Origin: Platerodrilus igneus
Lineage: Eukaryota; Arthropoda; Insecta; Coleoptera; Lycidae
Reading direction: 5' to 3'
Assembly: GCA_036346225.1 (NCBI GenBank)
Contig: JARFIW010001369.1
Location: 2,852,001-2,916,000 of the forward strand
DNA: 64,000 nucleotides
Shown: in pieces, positions 20,671 to 34,090 of the stretch
Numbering within the stretch: position 1 is the stretch's first letter
How the letters are laid out: each line of letters opens with the position of its first letter
Program-made: the position numbers and the translations under genes
The notes under the pieces: generated by a model
Database searches by the model: none
Told to the model about the DNA's origin: nothing
The model's input: the letters and a program-made list of their open reading frames with translations, nothing else

Positions 20671-23600
20671 ATAAATTTGTGTTTGTAAAAAAAGAGAATG
20701 TCTTTTACACGTTTAAATCGGTCTTCTCAACTCAATTATCTATTAGATTCTCATGTTCGTCTTGTATTTAATGACTGACTGGAAAACATAAAAATTTGCA
20801 TGTTAAACATGAAAACATTCTAAAAATTCCATAAAACCCTTCAATTATCGATTTTAAAAGTTCATCCTTGGTAATTTTATCGGTAAGCTAACCACTTCTC
20901 AGGTTGACAATACTAAACATAATATTCGATGTGGCCGATATGTCATTTCTTTGTGTGAACCTAATAGTATTTTAATGTATAAATGATGAAATATATGTTT
21001 GTTTCATGCTAAATGAATGTTTTAAAAAAATATACATAAAAATTTCTGCCGTGACGAATTTTTTCTGTTGTATGAACAAGTTTAGTTCTCAAACTACCTG
21101 AAAATTTTTTATTTCGGATTAATTGACTAATATCTAAGGTAAACGTAGTTATTATTTGATTTTTGTTTATCACGGTTAAAATACCATATGACCTGGATTT
21201 CTTCTTATCTTCTTTGAAAAAATTTTCAATTAAAAAAAACTAAATTTATGTAAACCCGAAAGCCTTGTAAAAAATTTGTGTTCTTCAAAAATTATAATTT
21301 ATCTACTTCTTTGTTAAGTAATTTGTTCCACCCTTTTGTTTTAACAACCCTCTTTTGCGTTCAGTTACTATAATTAAAAGGTAACATCTCTTAAACATTA
21401 GTGAAACTTCAAATTCGCGTATTTATAAAGCTTTTACGACCTATTTACATCAAGTTACTTTGCGTCATTATCACAATTGACATATTTTTCGTCTGAACTA
21501 CCCAGCGAATCTTTTGGACTTGTGCTAGCTGATGTCCGAGTTGATATTTTACTCTTTGGTTACATATAGGATCGTGACCTATGCCTCTGTAGTAAAAAAT
21601 CAGTTTTTACAGTTGCGAATACAAAAAATTTCTATTCGAGGCGTTTTCTTATGCATATATTTCAATGATTTTTTTATAATTTTGTTATCAATCAGTTTAA
21701 ATTATAGGAACACAATGCATATTTTATTATTCTTCCTGAACGTGTTGGCGAGAAGCTATCGCCTTTGTCTTTTCCAATATTATTCCTTATTGTGTTGCTG
21801 TATTGAAATTTCCTATTTTTATCTATAATTAATTGTCTATCCTACAATTACTTCTGTAGCCATGGCAATTACGTCTTTGAAATTGCTATGTTGGCATTTA
21901 TGTTGATTACGTTACCTTTATTTGATTTTCTTATGGCAGTGGATGTGCTCGGTAGGAAAATAATTTGTTTGGATCTTAGAGCCTAGTTGTTTTTATGTAT
22001 CTACAAGGTGGTTTAGGTTTATCTTATTGTTAACATTGCAGGTGGTCCTTTAAACCAATCTGCCTTAATAGGGACATTTACTACTCTATACTTCTTCTCT
22101 AGGATGCTTATTCTCTACTTTATTCTTATCCCTCAATCTTCGTTTTCAACCTTAATTCTTTCTCCAGTGGACCTGTCCCGAGATAACCGTTCATCATATA
22201 AGGTTAGTGTTCCCTATTCCGGGCTGCTGGCTACATTTTAGCTTGTCGAGTAGTGCTTCGCTATCCATTGTTTTTTCTAACGCTATTGCTCAATGCCAGC
22301 CCTTCGTCTGATCTCTTCTACATGGGCTGCTATACTGAACCAAACCTCACACCTCCCTAATTTATCATTTCTTTATTTTCTACTTTTTCAATTATTTTCG
22401 AAGTCGCTGCATAGATAGAGGGTTGTTACTTCGCCACATTGGACCATGGGTGTGGAGAACCTCCGTATAGCTGTATATCGCCGATGGCTTTCGCTGATGT
22501 AAGTTATAGCCGTCGACAGTGAATTTGTTACTTTGTGCCGATCTTCTTAATCGATGCCGGGATGCACGGATTGCATTTCCCCTTTCTGGCTGGTCCTTCA
22601 TGCCGTTCGTATGAACGAGTACCGCTTCACGGAACTTCTCTTTTTGGAGGGCATGAGTAGAAAATCCAATTTTAAGTTCTTACGGGATCACTACTCCATC
22701 GCGAGTCCCCTTTATTGTTATTACATTTATAGGAGGAGCGATGTGCCTTGATGAGTACATAAAGCCTTCGAACCAAAATTCGGTATTACGTTCTCCTTTA
22801 AAAAATTTTTCGTAATATATTATCATATCTTAATTTTTAGGTTAAATCTTAAATGTTTAATTTTCCAAGTTATCTTAAGGATTTTATTTTGCCTAATTAA
22901 CAGATAACCATAATTGATTAACTATCTTTTTCTGAAAATATCTTAGGGATCTCATCGTACCTTAAATAATGCTCTAACCCACAGACGGTTAGGTATTTAT
23001 CTTTCTCTCTGCAATTATATCTGAGGTATTGTCCTTATCTTGTCTTGATTTTAAAATAACAAATTATCTGTATCTTTCTCTTAATAAAATGCCTTAAGAA
23101 ACCATTTTACCTAGTTATTGTTCCGAACCCTTGGTATTTAGGACCAAAGGTAAGATTTATCATTGTAAGGTGAAAAGGCTGATTTGCACCTTAATGTTGT
23201 AACTGATAGGATAGGATTAAGAAAATTATGTATCGTTAATCCAGTAGCACTAGATAAGTTGTTAACTTAACGTTTTCGCTGCTGCATCATACTCTGTCTT
23301 ACTCTGTTAAAAGCCAGCAAAAATCTGTTTAGCCTTTAGAGAATACCTCAAAAATATGTATGTAAATTTGTATGTATGTAAATGTGAAAATAACCTTTGT
23401 ATTTAGATTTATAGTGAAGTTAAGTGTTAGTAATAAGTATGTGAATTTCATGCTTCCTACTAAATTTGGGCGGTCAGTACGGCGGCAAACAAGCCCTATG
23501 CGCGCTGAGTTAAGTAAGTCTTTAGGCTGCTCATTTCCGTTTCCTGATATCGTAATTATTACTACGGTTTTAAATACCCAGGTGGCGTCTATAGACGGTT

Positions 23601-23689
23601 TAATTTAAGTATTCCGTGAATGTGCGTTCTCGTACAAAGAGACTCTTTTCTCTTTATTTGTTTTTCTCTTTTTTGAAAAGCTTTACCCT
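20671..23689. other. Segment between the two long direct repeats, no gene recognised
   Basis: About 3.0 kb, AT-rich with a GC-richer patch at about 22,030-22,760. A 69-codon minus frame (22392-22601) and a 98-codon plus frame (21532-21828) have no recognised motifs. No protease, RT or integrase remnants were seen, so an LTR-element interior is not supported. Confidence 0.5.
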
Positions 23690-24306
23690 TTATTGCATTA
23701 GTTAGGTCCAAGAGATTTTTACACCCCGCACGGGGAAATTTCCAGTATTATTATGTTTTAATGCAAGCGTTGAGTGAAAACCACGCAAAGATTTGGTTCT
23801 CACGTGAGTCCGCACATTGTCTTAGCATTTGTGGTATTGAAAAATGCAATGATTGCGCTGCTCATGCTTAACAAGGCAGTCGTGTCCACTAATGTGCGTC
23901 AGAGAAGTTTAACTATATTAGAGGGGAGAGATGTTTCGTGAGAGCGGATATGTCGAAACAGAGGAGCTTCACTTCCGACCTTCCTCGTGTGTAGACGTGT
24001 TTGTGGGACTCCGATAGTTCGGCGAAGTGGTCAATTTCCTTTTACCTTTGCTCCACCTGTTCTCCCGTTAAACAAAGTGCCGACGCTTCGTCGAAGAGAG
24101 TTACGGCCAACCAAGGGACATCCGCACGCTACCCACGCAGAAATTAATGCCGCATCAGGATCAGTACACCACGGGGTAAGTGCCGCTTTTAAATTTGTAA
24201 GGTATTTGCTAGAATGGGGAATTTAACCCCGTATAAATATTGATTGTAGTATTATATGTAGTAAAAATCAACGATTTAGAGCGTATAAATTCGTTTGAGG
24301 GTGCCA
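23690..24306 (+). repeat. Long direct repeat, copy 2
   Basis: Partner of 20,035-20,670, clearly diverged by many substitutions and small indels. Both copies include a TATAAA near the right end. Confidence 0.7.
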
Positions 24307-24944
24307 CGAATAGGGAAGCGCAAGATCTACTATAGTCTTCACTGTTCTTTTTCTTCGTAGTGTTTTAACGTTCAATAATAATAAATATTTTAGCAATTCT
24401 ATAAAACCAACATTTTCTGAAAAGGACGAAAAATGAAACTCCCGTTATTTATCAAACATTTTTCAAAAATTAGTCTAACTTTAATAATCTTCAGGCGCCA
24501 TTCATAGTATTCTATTTCTGTTTAATTTACCCCTTTGCCTGCGGTTGATTTCATTTTGGATCTAATCAGTTAAAAGAACTTTAACAGTTCGTTTGACGTA
24601 GGAGCATAAGATTTATGCAAACGTAAAATGATATTAGCATCTCCAATCTTGTAACACTCAAATACGATAAGATATTGAAGCGCATACTACAATTAATATA
24701 ACCGAAATAGCAAGTTTATAAGATTTTGCCAACGATAATGTATAATCTAGAGTACTTAATTTTCGATTTTCTTTGTAATATTAGTTTAAAGTGAAAACAC
24801 AAGTGCTATAGATTTTAAAACGTTCGCCTAGCAACTTAATTTAAGTCTGTAGTGTAGATTTTTAGATGGAAAAATGTATGGACTCGGATTATAATACAAT
24901 AGTATATACGAGTTACCTTTTTAAATAAACTTCAACTGATTATT
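24307..24944. other. No gene recognised
   Basis: AT-rich, no motif. Confidence 0.5.
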
Positions 24945-25360
24945 AAGTATAACACGTTCACGTCGGCGCGTAATTTTATTATGTTGTACCAAGCGGTATT
25001 TGCAAGTGAAACTGGAACTTGTCTATTTTATGAAAATTTTACGTGCAGGTCTGTGGTTGGTTGTTGTTATGACAACGCAATGCAACAGCGCCGCTGCCAT
25101 TTCTCGCCAGAGCCGACTGTATAGAGAACTGTTCAAAAAATTTAGAAGTAACACAGGAGTTTAGTCAAATAGTAAAAATAATACATATTTGACAATAATT
25201 TTATTTACTTAATACTAATTTTATACTACTTAGCGTTGTGAGTATTATAGACAGTTACAACGCGTTCACGCCGGTGACTAATTTTATGATGTATTATACC
25301 GGGCGGCATTTTCAAGTGAATCTCGAACTCATCTACTGTATGAAAAGTTTACTTATACTG
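24945..25360 (+). repeat. Short direct duplication
   Basis: About 110 bp at 24,945-25,055 recurs at about 25,248-25,360. Shared blocks are CGTTCACGTCGG / CGTTCACGCCGG, TAATTTTAT, CAAGTGAA and TATGAAAA. Confidence 0.5.
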
Positions 25361-27555
25361 TTACGCCTCGTTTGGCTACACAACGATTTTAATTCAATAA
25401 TTATCCTAGGAGACCTTTTCTTGTAGAATTAGGTAGGTTATGACGCATTATATAAACGCAGTTTTGAGTTCCCAGCACTGTTTGGGACTTTTAGAAATAG
25501 TTTTATTATTTATATTATATATTTTGTGGAATGGAATGTTACATAAAGTGTTTCCCACACTTCGAAAAATGTTTGACGTTGCCTTCGACCAATCGGAACA
25601 TATAACAAGGAAGGGTGATGGCTTGGACAAGTGAACAAGTCAGTTGTCATAACGGCAGACTACACTGAGCTACCGTAGCGAAGACATGAGTGACAAGTAG
25701 TGCGTTGTAGTGCAGTAAAGTTGCCTGTGTAATCCTTGCCGTCCCTTAACCGAAATAACTATTGTACCATATCTAATTATTATATGGTATCAACAAACTT
25801 CACTATCGTATGAAGAAACGCCGCGGAAACCCATATGATGACTTAGGTGTACGTAGTTAGAGAAATAATACGTTGTAATATTTCCTGCGTGCTATTGCCG
25901 TAATACAAGCATTCAGCAATTGGCTCTACCTTAACCTGACTCTATAAAATGTACCACTTGTTTTAAATTGTCTAACTTATGGAGTAGTGGTACAAGTCAT
26001 CGACTAACGTATCCATGTCGATCTAACGACGCTTTTCTAAGTCTCCCTTCTGCAATTCTTTCGCTTTAGATACATTTAGTTTATGTTTGACTTGTAAACC
26101 CTTATGAGAACGCAATTTGTGTAGATTTCTCGTCGCATCGTGTTGTAAATGTAAGTAAAACGCTTTGATTGCTACATTTTACTAAATGCTTTGAACTATG
26201 TAGAAACCGTATATTGTACGAGTTATAAAATCTAATTGATACTAAGATAATAATATAAAAACTTGTGGTATATCGTATGTACCACTAGCCATTAACAACT
26301 TATGCATTCAAGCTAAATGGATTAATTGCCTTTTAGATTGGTAGATATGAATTTATGCAGGAAGTTGACAAAATTGGTATTGAGTCTATACCTTCAAATG
26401 CCGAATCAAATGCTGAACAATCAAAAGATGAGTTTGAAGAGATAGCTTCAAACAGCCCTAATGTTGAAGTTCTAACAAACATCAAAACAACAGTCAGATT
26501 GGCAGAGAAGGATCTAGATGCCGACGTCAATGAATATTGTGTTCTGATTCAAACGTTACAATGCTAATCAGATAATACGTTACGTTGTTAAAGTTCTCTC
26601 TAACATGTTCTGTATTTAGTAGTGAAAGTATTGATGAAGGCACAAATATAATTATATTATTTTATGTACTAAAAATGGTTTCAAAAATAGAAAATAATAA
26701 CTGAAACTACCGTAAGAAAATTTTAAACAGAATAAGCCATACACGATTGGAATGATTTGTTAACATGCTACATGGAGCAATCTGATGTATGAAAAGGCTT
26801 ACTTTGTAAAACGATTTCAACGATTTTTGGAGCATGGAATGATAATTACGTTCTGGAAAAGGGCAACAACACACAGCCGTAACGGTCAAATAAAATATAT
26901 TGTTTAATTTTTTTAAAGGATATCTGTATTGATTAATTCAATTGTATGATGAGATTCTTTATTAGTATTTTGAGTTTAGAATAGTGTATAGAGGTCGATA
27001 ATTTGAGTAGAATGGTTAGCAAGCCTACGGTACAGGTATTCCCCAGTACATTAAGAAATAATTGAACTTAACTGATTTCAGATATGTTTAAATACGGTTT
27101 CTAAGTGGGAGGATATAAATTATACGACCTATTTTGATAATTTTGTACATAATAAGGATTATTGAATTATGGAGTTGTTTATGAATGATAATTACGAAAT
27201 TTTTTAACTCTATTTTTAGATAAGATTTGTGTAGAATGAGTCAGTGATAATCCAGAAGTTATATATTTTCTTATATTGTTCGTAGGACAAAGCTGTTGTG
27301 GAGATTTTGAATTCTATTTTTACTATATAAAATTTGTGTTCAGAGGAAGTTATAATTTTTGTTTATCTATGCTACATTTGTTTGAAAGACAAAGCTATTG
27401 TGGATGTATTAATTGCTTGTAAAAGGATACTTTGTATCATTATAAATCTGATGTATGATCGTGGTTTTATTCGAAGACAGTTGACAGAAATAATTAGATA
27501 GTGGGAAAATTTGAAAATTCATCATAAGCATTTTTTATTCAGGCAGTTGTTCATA

Positions 27556-27559
<4 letters not shown>
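25361..27559. other. No confident gene
   Basis: A 70-codon acidic frame at 26355-26567 (starts MQEVDKIGIESIPSNAES) has a protein-like composition and an acceptor-like TTTATGCAG just upstream. It could be an exon or chance. The rest is AT-rich and unremarkable. Confidence 0.35.

Positions 27560-27605
<46 letters not shown>
27560..27605. repeat. (TA)n microsatellite
   Basis: Uninterrupted TA repeats. Confidence 0.95.
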
Positions 27606-27606
<1 letters not shown>

Positions 27607-27918
27607 GATACATATAGTTTTTCACTCCCACTAAGTTATGAATGATCTTAATTTTACTGCAGAAAATAATTCTTTAAATGATTCAATTATTTTTAATAGG
27701 AAAAGAAAGTGAACTTCATAACTCATCACATTCTTCTGAAGATAGCATAGTCATAATGAATTGCGATGAGACATAATAATTTTAAATATCTTTCAGAAAA
27801 TAAATAATTCAACTGTCAATGAAAATACACAATGTACACCATCGTCACGGATATACGCAAGAAGGGGAGCTACTTGACAGAAATGTAGACCCCAATGACC
27901 CATTTGCACTGTAGATAT

Positions 27919-27924
<6 letters not shown>

Positions 27925-27961
<37 letters not shown>
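27925..27961. repeat. (TA)n microsatellite
   Basis: Uninterrupted TA repeats, about 320 bp from the previous tract. Confidence 0.95.
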
Positions 27962-27966
<5 letters not shown>

Positions 27967-29109
27967 ATTCAAATAATAGTTGATGAAACACATAGGTATG
28001 TCATACAATCAAAAATTGATGTTGCCAATGTGATAAGAACAAATCAAAATAGTAAATCAGCAAAACCAATACAAACTTCAATTTTAATTCAAAGATCAGA
28101 GGTAGTATTACAGGCCTCCGGTAATGTGTCATTTTGGGGATGACTTTGTCGTTCTCGAGTAAGAATGATCTCCCAAACAACATGTTGTGTGTTAAAATAC
28201 TAGACCCGGAATACATAGTATCGCCACTAAAAGCACCGATACGTGCTCAAAAATGACTACTATTAATTAATTAGTCTAGAAACCATGGTTGTTTGAAAAT
28301 AATTTAAGTAACCTTATTCAATGTCTAACAGCTTCTCGCTCAAATACTGGTCTCAGCGATTAAAAATTTATGCACATGGTAGATGTCAATCTCTAAATAA
28401 ACGTTAACACCCAAGCAGGCTTTCAAATTAGTAAAAACATAAACATCTAAATACAAAAGCACTTATTTAGAAAATCTCAGTTAATAGAAATGTTAGAGAT
28501 TTGCAAAATATCACAAAGAAGGTTCCTTTCCAGTGTAAAGAGTTACACATAAAACAATCTTAAAGAAATCAATATTGTAGAGCAACTGTAACGCTAGTGC
28601 GTTATTTAAGCAAACATTGGGTAGTAGAAATGAGTTCATACAATTTAGTTAGTTAAATAAGTTTTCTTAGCGCGAAAGCAGCTTGTAACGTTTAGAAGTT
28701 TTGGTCGTTTACATTTAATAACACGGGTTCAAAACCATTAACAATAGGATCCAACCGATTACACCCCAATAACCATATATTCATAAATTACAGCCATAAA
28801 AAATTGTGTTGGGAACGAAAACAAATGACATAGCTTCGGTATCAAACTTAGAAGCATGAGAATAATATGACTAATCACATAAACAGAACGACATTAAACT
28901 CGCATATCGAGCAGTTTAAGCCCACTACCCGTGAGAACGATAATCGTGAAATAACTATGACGTGTTGAAATTTACAAACAGAGATCAGAGAAGACCATCA
29001 AATTCGATTGTCACGCAACCATCGCCGGCTGAACAAGGTTGATTATCGGATAATCAAAGCGACGGTATTAAATGTTGGGTTTGTTAGTTGTTCCCAAATG
29101 CGAGTAAAA
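27962..29109. other. No gene recognised
   Basis: AT-rich, no motif. Confidence 0.5.
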
Positions 29110-29375
29110 GTGCGGTGGTTCCGTGACTTAGTTGTTTCGCATGTGACTAATAAGCTCAAGGTCCTGAATTTGATCCCGAAACGAAGCGCTTGAAAAATGT
29201 TGGGAGAGCATTTTTCACAAAAATACGCCCCGTGTGTGTGTTGTCACGCACGTTAAAGATTCATACCTTGCTTGGAATAGCAAGGTTTCGGCAAAATTCA
29301 AAATCTCCCGGTTAAGAAAAACTCTCTTCCTGGCTAATGCAGTACCTTCGGGTGGAGTATTGGAAAAATCAAATA
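29110..29375 (+). mobile_element. SINE copy, older
   Basis: Same body as 4166-4465: GCTTGAAAAATG, GAGCATTTTTCACAAA, TGTTGTCACGCACGTTAAAGA and CAGTACCTTCGGGTGGAG. The tRNA head is eroded (GAATTTGATCC at the B-box) and the central CGTTCGGATGAGAGG block is deleted. No clear target duplication. Confidence 0.75.
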
Positions 29376-29504
29376 TAGGGGATATAAAAATACCGATTAA
29401 ACGTGAAAGAGACATGTGATGGTAGCTTTTCAACAACGCCAAGTAGGAACAAATATTTTCCTGCAACCATTTCCTGCGCTAAAAGATCGCAGAAGCTTTC
29501 CAAA

Positions 29505-29600
29505 GAGCCCTTACCTGTAAATTTTGAATTTTACCAAACCCTTGCTGTTGCAAGTAAGGTAGGGATCTTTAACGTGCGCGACAACACTCACACACTATAT
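29505..29600 (-). mobile_element. SINE fragment, minus strand
   Basis: The reverse complement gives GTGTTGTCGCGCACGTTAAA and the GCAAGGGTTTGGTAAAATTC block of the SINE body. Head and tail are missing. Confidence 0.7.
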
Positions 29601-31828
29601 TATGTCTATAATTGATAAATTTAAGTTCTTTTTTTTAGCTGCACGTACATTTGACCAATTACGAGTGGATCTTATCTTTTTCTGTTATTATTTACTGTGA
29701 TAATTATGTATGATAATATAGGTTACATTAACAAGACGTAGAGTATTTTTTATTATTTGTCTTTATTTTATACTAGTAGGAGGTGAGAAACATGTAAACG
29801 ACACTCCATCATCATCTACTGCAGTAATAACCGCTAAACAGTTTCTCGGAACACTGATCTTCCGAGAAGACTTTAATAGGGTATTCTTCGGGTGGGTTGG
29901 CACTCAAAGGTTTTATTAGACAAAGAAAGTTTAAAGATCTTCCAAAGTAAATGTAAATATTCATTAAAAGGTGTTATACCCCTAAAAGTTATTTGCTTTC
30001 CTAGAATCCATCCCGCACCATTGAAGTTAGCCGATTAACTGCCACGTCATTTTGCCCTCGACAGAGTAAAATTAAAGAAACATTATAGTTAGATGTAACA
30101 TTCGGTTTCACCCGTCTAAAGCCAACTTCGCAATACTTTATGTAGTGTCTTGGTATTATTAGTGTTGCACCTCAAAGATGTATTTAGGTGTTATCTTAAT
30201 AACCCAAGCATATCCACTAGTAGATCATTTCTCACTTCGCTGTGTGGAATGATAAAAACAGCAATATGTACAATTCTTTCAAGTGCAATGTATTCACACA
30301 GGTGAAATAACTGCCATTAGAATCTAAAGTTACCTCAAAATTTAAATTCATCCTTGGACTAGTATTTCTCGTGCAGCTCCTGGATGTCGCCTTTAACTGT
30401 TAAAAAAAGAAAATATTTTAATTATGCTAAAAATTTATTTCTACTTTGTTTTTGTTTTTAGTGCACTTGAAAGACTATCATAAAAAATTCAAATATTTAA
30501 GTTAGTGTAAGTAGCGATCAAATCACCTGGCCACTAAATATGGACACGCTTACTTTCTCCAATCACTGCAAGGCCACGCCTACTGAAGTTTACCTACGTT
30601 CAGATTTGACTATTGCGGTTTTCATACCTTTCCTATTGTGTTTTTACATTTCAATTCCAGAGGCGACTGAAGCTAAATAATTATGATATTCCTATATTAT
30701 TTTTGCATTTATTTTATGAATGGCGGTGTAATTAAATTTGTGCATGCATACCAACACTGAAGTTATGAATCATAGTTTGCCCTTCTACGTAATAAGAATT
30801 ATTCTTTGTAGTTCATAAATCTTTTGTTAGTTTCATTTAAGAACACCGTATAACACAAATCAAACTATAACATTTTAATAATACTTCCAAAATCGTAAAT
30901 ACTTTTGTTCTATCACATTTGAAAAGCGACGAGGTGTTTTGAAGGACCATCCTGCGTTCAGGGAAATGAAAGACTAAATAAATTGAAATGTTTAGGGTTT
31001 AATGAGAATAATTCACGGAAAATTTGAGCTACAATGACCATTGGAATTGTCATTATTTTCGCTGAAGTAGTTGATGTCTGTGGGTGGCCTCATGTGCTGC
31101 TTGCGGATTATTGTTTAATGGAAGCTATAAAGGGATGCCGGTAATTTAAGGGATAATAAATTGAGTAGCTTACTAACCTCGTATGCTGGTTGATGAGAGG
31201 TTGCATATGATTGTCTTCATTTGGAAAACAACTGGATCTCACACTGCATGATTTATCTGTTACTACTATTTCTTTATTGAACACTACAATCGTCGTTTTT
31301 CTTGTTGCACATTTCTCCGAATAGAGAGCTCAAGTTGTACACACCCTCAGCCGGTAATAGAAACCCTACAGAAAGCACCTGTGTTTTTGGTTTTACTCTT
31401 TACTTTTCTCATCCCCTCTCTTAAGGATTGAGCCTTAGGATGTGTTGGGAATTATCGTATTGGGATGTACGTAAAAGTGAATTTGATGGCAACCAGAATT
31501 GATATAAATTACTCGTATGGAAACGGGTGAAACCAATGAATATTAATAAAAAATAAAAGGGACACTCAACAACTTTTTTCAAATGCATAGTTAAACGACC
31601 CTAACTGCGAATACCACATTTATTTTATTCAGAATATTTCAGACATTACTCTTCCACTGACACAGTAACATTGCAGGCGGGGATTACAGATAACAATTAC
31701 TTGAAGTCTTTTCCATTAAAGGGTCCGATTCCTGCTATACTTTAAGTACATAAACGATACTTTTTTACAAAACCAAATAAAATTTATAAGTCCTCTTTAT
31801 GCGCATAGACAATTAAAGCAGGACTGAA
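29601..31828. other. No gene recognised
   Basis: AT-rich. No frame with a motif on either strand. Confidence 0.5.
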
Positions 31829-32110
31829 ATATACAGAGTGATTCATTAAGAATCGGCAATCTCTAAAGTAGATTTACAATACAACAAAATATTACGATCT
31901 AGCCCAACATGCATTATATTGTAGCGCCGATCAGTGTGACTGTGGCCGAAACAATTACATTGGAACGTAGCGAGGCGTTTGCACATAAAAGTTGATTGAT
32001 GGCCCTCCGCGGCGTTACACCTTTCGGACGAATTTTTATTGACGGGTACAAGAGTTTTTACAATTAAAGCGGCTCCTAGACGATCAATATTTACGTCAAT
32101 ACCTTGCACA
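31829..32110. other. Possible DNA-transposon end
   Basis: ATACAGAGTGATTCATTAAG at 31,830 has the look of the outer end of an insect DNA transposon (TACAGNGTG). The following ~270 bp are GC-richer than the surroundings and open on the minus strand (31846-32109) with no recognised motif. No inverted partner was found downstream, so the element is truncated or this is coincidence. Confidence 0.4.
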
Positions 32111-32231
32111 TATAATGTACAATAGTATTAATTGGCCAACCCACACGATGCAATATTTTTGTTCAATAAATTAGTTCACGGGTGATACTTGTGCAGTCAA
32201 CACGCGGAATAATAAGAAAACAGCAAGTTGT

Positions 32232-33371
32232 ATGGCCATAGCATTTGTTATAGCTTCAAAAAAGAAGCGCAGATGGATGAAGAAATGGTTTAAAGAAAGA
32301 AAAAAATACACTCATGAAAATGTGTTCGGTGAACTAAGAATTACTGAAGCAAGTGATTTTCAAAATTTTTTGCGACTAGATAGTACATTATTTGATGAAC
32401 TCTTGAGAATGGTTACACCTGAAATTCAAAAAAAGGATGTTATATTGCGAAATGCTATCTCTCCATGTCAGTGTTTATCAATAACACTACGTTATCTAGC
32501 TACTGAAAATAATTTTGAAGATTTAAAATTCATAAGTGCTGTATCTCCACAATCCAAAGGTATATTTGAAATAGAAACCCGCACAGCTATAATAAACTGC
32601 CTGAAGGATTACATAAAGGTGAGTAAAATACGATTATTTCAAAAATTATACAACATTTATTTGATATATAGTAATTTACATTTTATTGAAAACTTGAAAA
32701 ATATTGAAAAATATTTAGTAGCGACGATGTATTACAAATAGAGGACCCTGAAAGCGGTTTCGTGTGTTCAGTCAGTTGAGGTGGTGCATGTAGGGTATCA
32801 AAATAGGCGGCATTTGGTTGCATAGTGCTATATGGTTTAGATGAATGACTAAAAGAATTAATTTGTACTTAATTCCTGTGCAGAGTGCCATTTTGACCTT
32901 GAAACAACATATCATTAATGGTTTTTTTTGCAAACTGTTGCTGCCGCGTCATTTTCTCAAGTTCTACTGCCCAAGCTGAAGTAATTTTGTCAAAGTCAGT
33001 TTGAGGTTGTTGAAGGTTTTTGCGTGCTAGCGATATTAATTCTCCGGACTCATCAAGTTCCTTGCCTTCTTTTTTTGAGAAGCATTCTTGCGCTGTAAAT
33101 TAATATTTTAAATAAATCTCTCTTTACCTTTCTGTGAGTAATAATTTTATTATAATCTTTGTAATTGCAGTTGCCAGCAACAGGAGCTGAATGGAAAGCA
33201 ATTGCGAATAGATTGAATGATCAATGGAATTTTCCGAATTGTCTCAGAGCAATTGATAGTAAGCACATGGCAATAAAAAACCACCACAGACCGGCTCACA
33301 TTATTACAATTATAAAAGTTTCTCAGTTTTATAATGATGGCTGGATGTATGGGATGAATGAGGTGATATAG
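32232..33371 (+). pseudogene. PIF/Harbinger transposase (HARBI1-like), two exons, C-terminally truncated
   Basis: Exon 1 (32232-32618, 129 codons) has the Harbinger N-terminal order: RRWMKKWFKERKK, then ELRITEASDFQNFLRLDST, FDELLRMVTPEIQKKDVILR and CLSITLRYLATE. It ends at a strong donor (AAG/GTGAGT). An acceptor TTGTAATTGCAG ends at 33170, and exon 2 continues in frame with GAEWKAIANRLNDQWNFPNC and RAIDSKHMAIKN, the start of the DDE nuclease with its first catalytic Asp. A stop at 33369 comes about 65 residues later. The second and third catalytic residues are absent, so it cannot be active. The frame before that is undamaged. Confidence 0.82.
32869..33092 (-). pseudogene. Last exon of a Harbinger companion (MADF/BESS-type) protein, inside the transposase intron
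   Basis: On the minus strand an acceptor AATTTACAG leads into a 74-codon open exon ending at a stop (32869-32871). It has acidic then basic character with [18 protein letters not shown] and [16 protein letters not shown], the pattern of the BESS-like C-terminal segment in Harbinger accessory DNA-binding proteins. Autonomous Harbinger elements carry such a second gene. Here its last exon lies antisense within the 552-bp intron of the transposase. Upstream exons were not found, so it is partial. Confidence 0.5.
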
Positions 33372-33795
33372 ATATGCTAATTATAGGGAAGAACCAATTG
33401 CTTTTTGTAGCAATACCGATGGCAGTGGGGCGGTTATGTAATAACTAAAAACAACTACAACAAACTACTTAAGAAAGGGTATAAATACCTTAAAGCCTGT
33501 GCCGCTCGGGGCAATAAAAATCACACACAAAAGCTTCGCGGACAACCAAGAACACGCTCGTTCGGGTGATGGTGTCGCTTCCAAAAGCTCTGATACAACT
33601 CTCTTCGGTAACGGTTCGCGTACGACTGTTACTTCACGCACTGCCGGCATAAAAAAATGTTTCACTAAAACTGTAGGATACCCGCACTAATAGTATTTAT
33701 TGTCACCAATACCAATAAATGTTCGATGATGACGTAACAATGGCAGTTGTATATTGCAATTATGAATTTATTATGGTAGACACTGGTATAAATGG
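33372..33795. other. No gene recognised
   Basis: Short frames on both strands (33465-33690) overlap antisense. None has a motif. Confidence 0.45.
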
Positions 33796-34090
33796 GTGGG
33801 CGGCTTCGAGGCGTAGTCGATATGTGTGTGACTACTACGCCCAAGGTCCCGGGTTCAAATCCCGACACGGTCCGCTTGAAAAATGTTAGGCGAGCATTTT
33901 TCACAAAAATACACCTTCGTTCGGATGAGAGGTAAAATGGAGGTCCCGTGTGTGTGTGTTGTCACGCATGTTAAAAATCCCTACCTTGTTTGGAACAGCA
34001 AGGGGTCGGCAAAATTCCAAATTTTCCAGGTAAAAAAAAATCGTTTCCTGGTCAATATAGTGCCTTCGGGTAAAACATTAGAAAATCACA
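33796..34090 (+). mobile_element. SINE copy with well-kept tRNA head
   Basis: B-box GGTTCAAATCC at 33,852-33,862, followed by CGACACGG, GCTTGAAAAATGTTAGGCGA, the CGTTCGGATGAGAGG block and TGTTGTCACGCA, in the same order as 4166-4465. The right end is near ATTAGAAAATCACATG. Confidence 0.8.

Noticed and set aside
20035..24306. LTR retrotransposon
   Set aside because: No TG/CA ends, no target duplication and no pol remnants. Kept as a direct repeat only.
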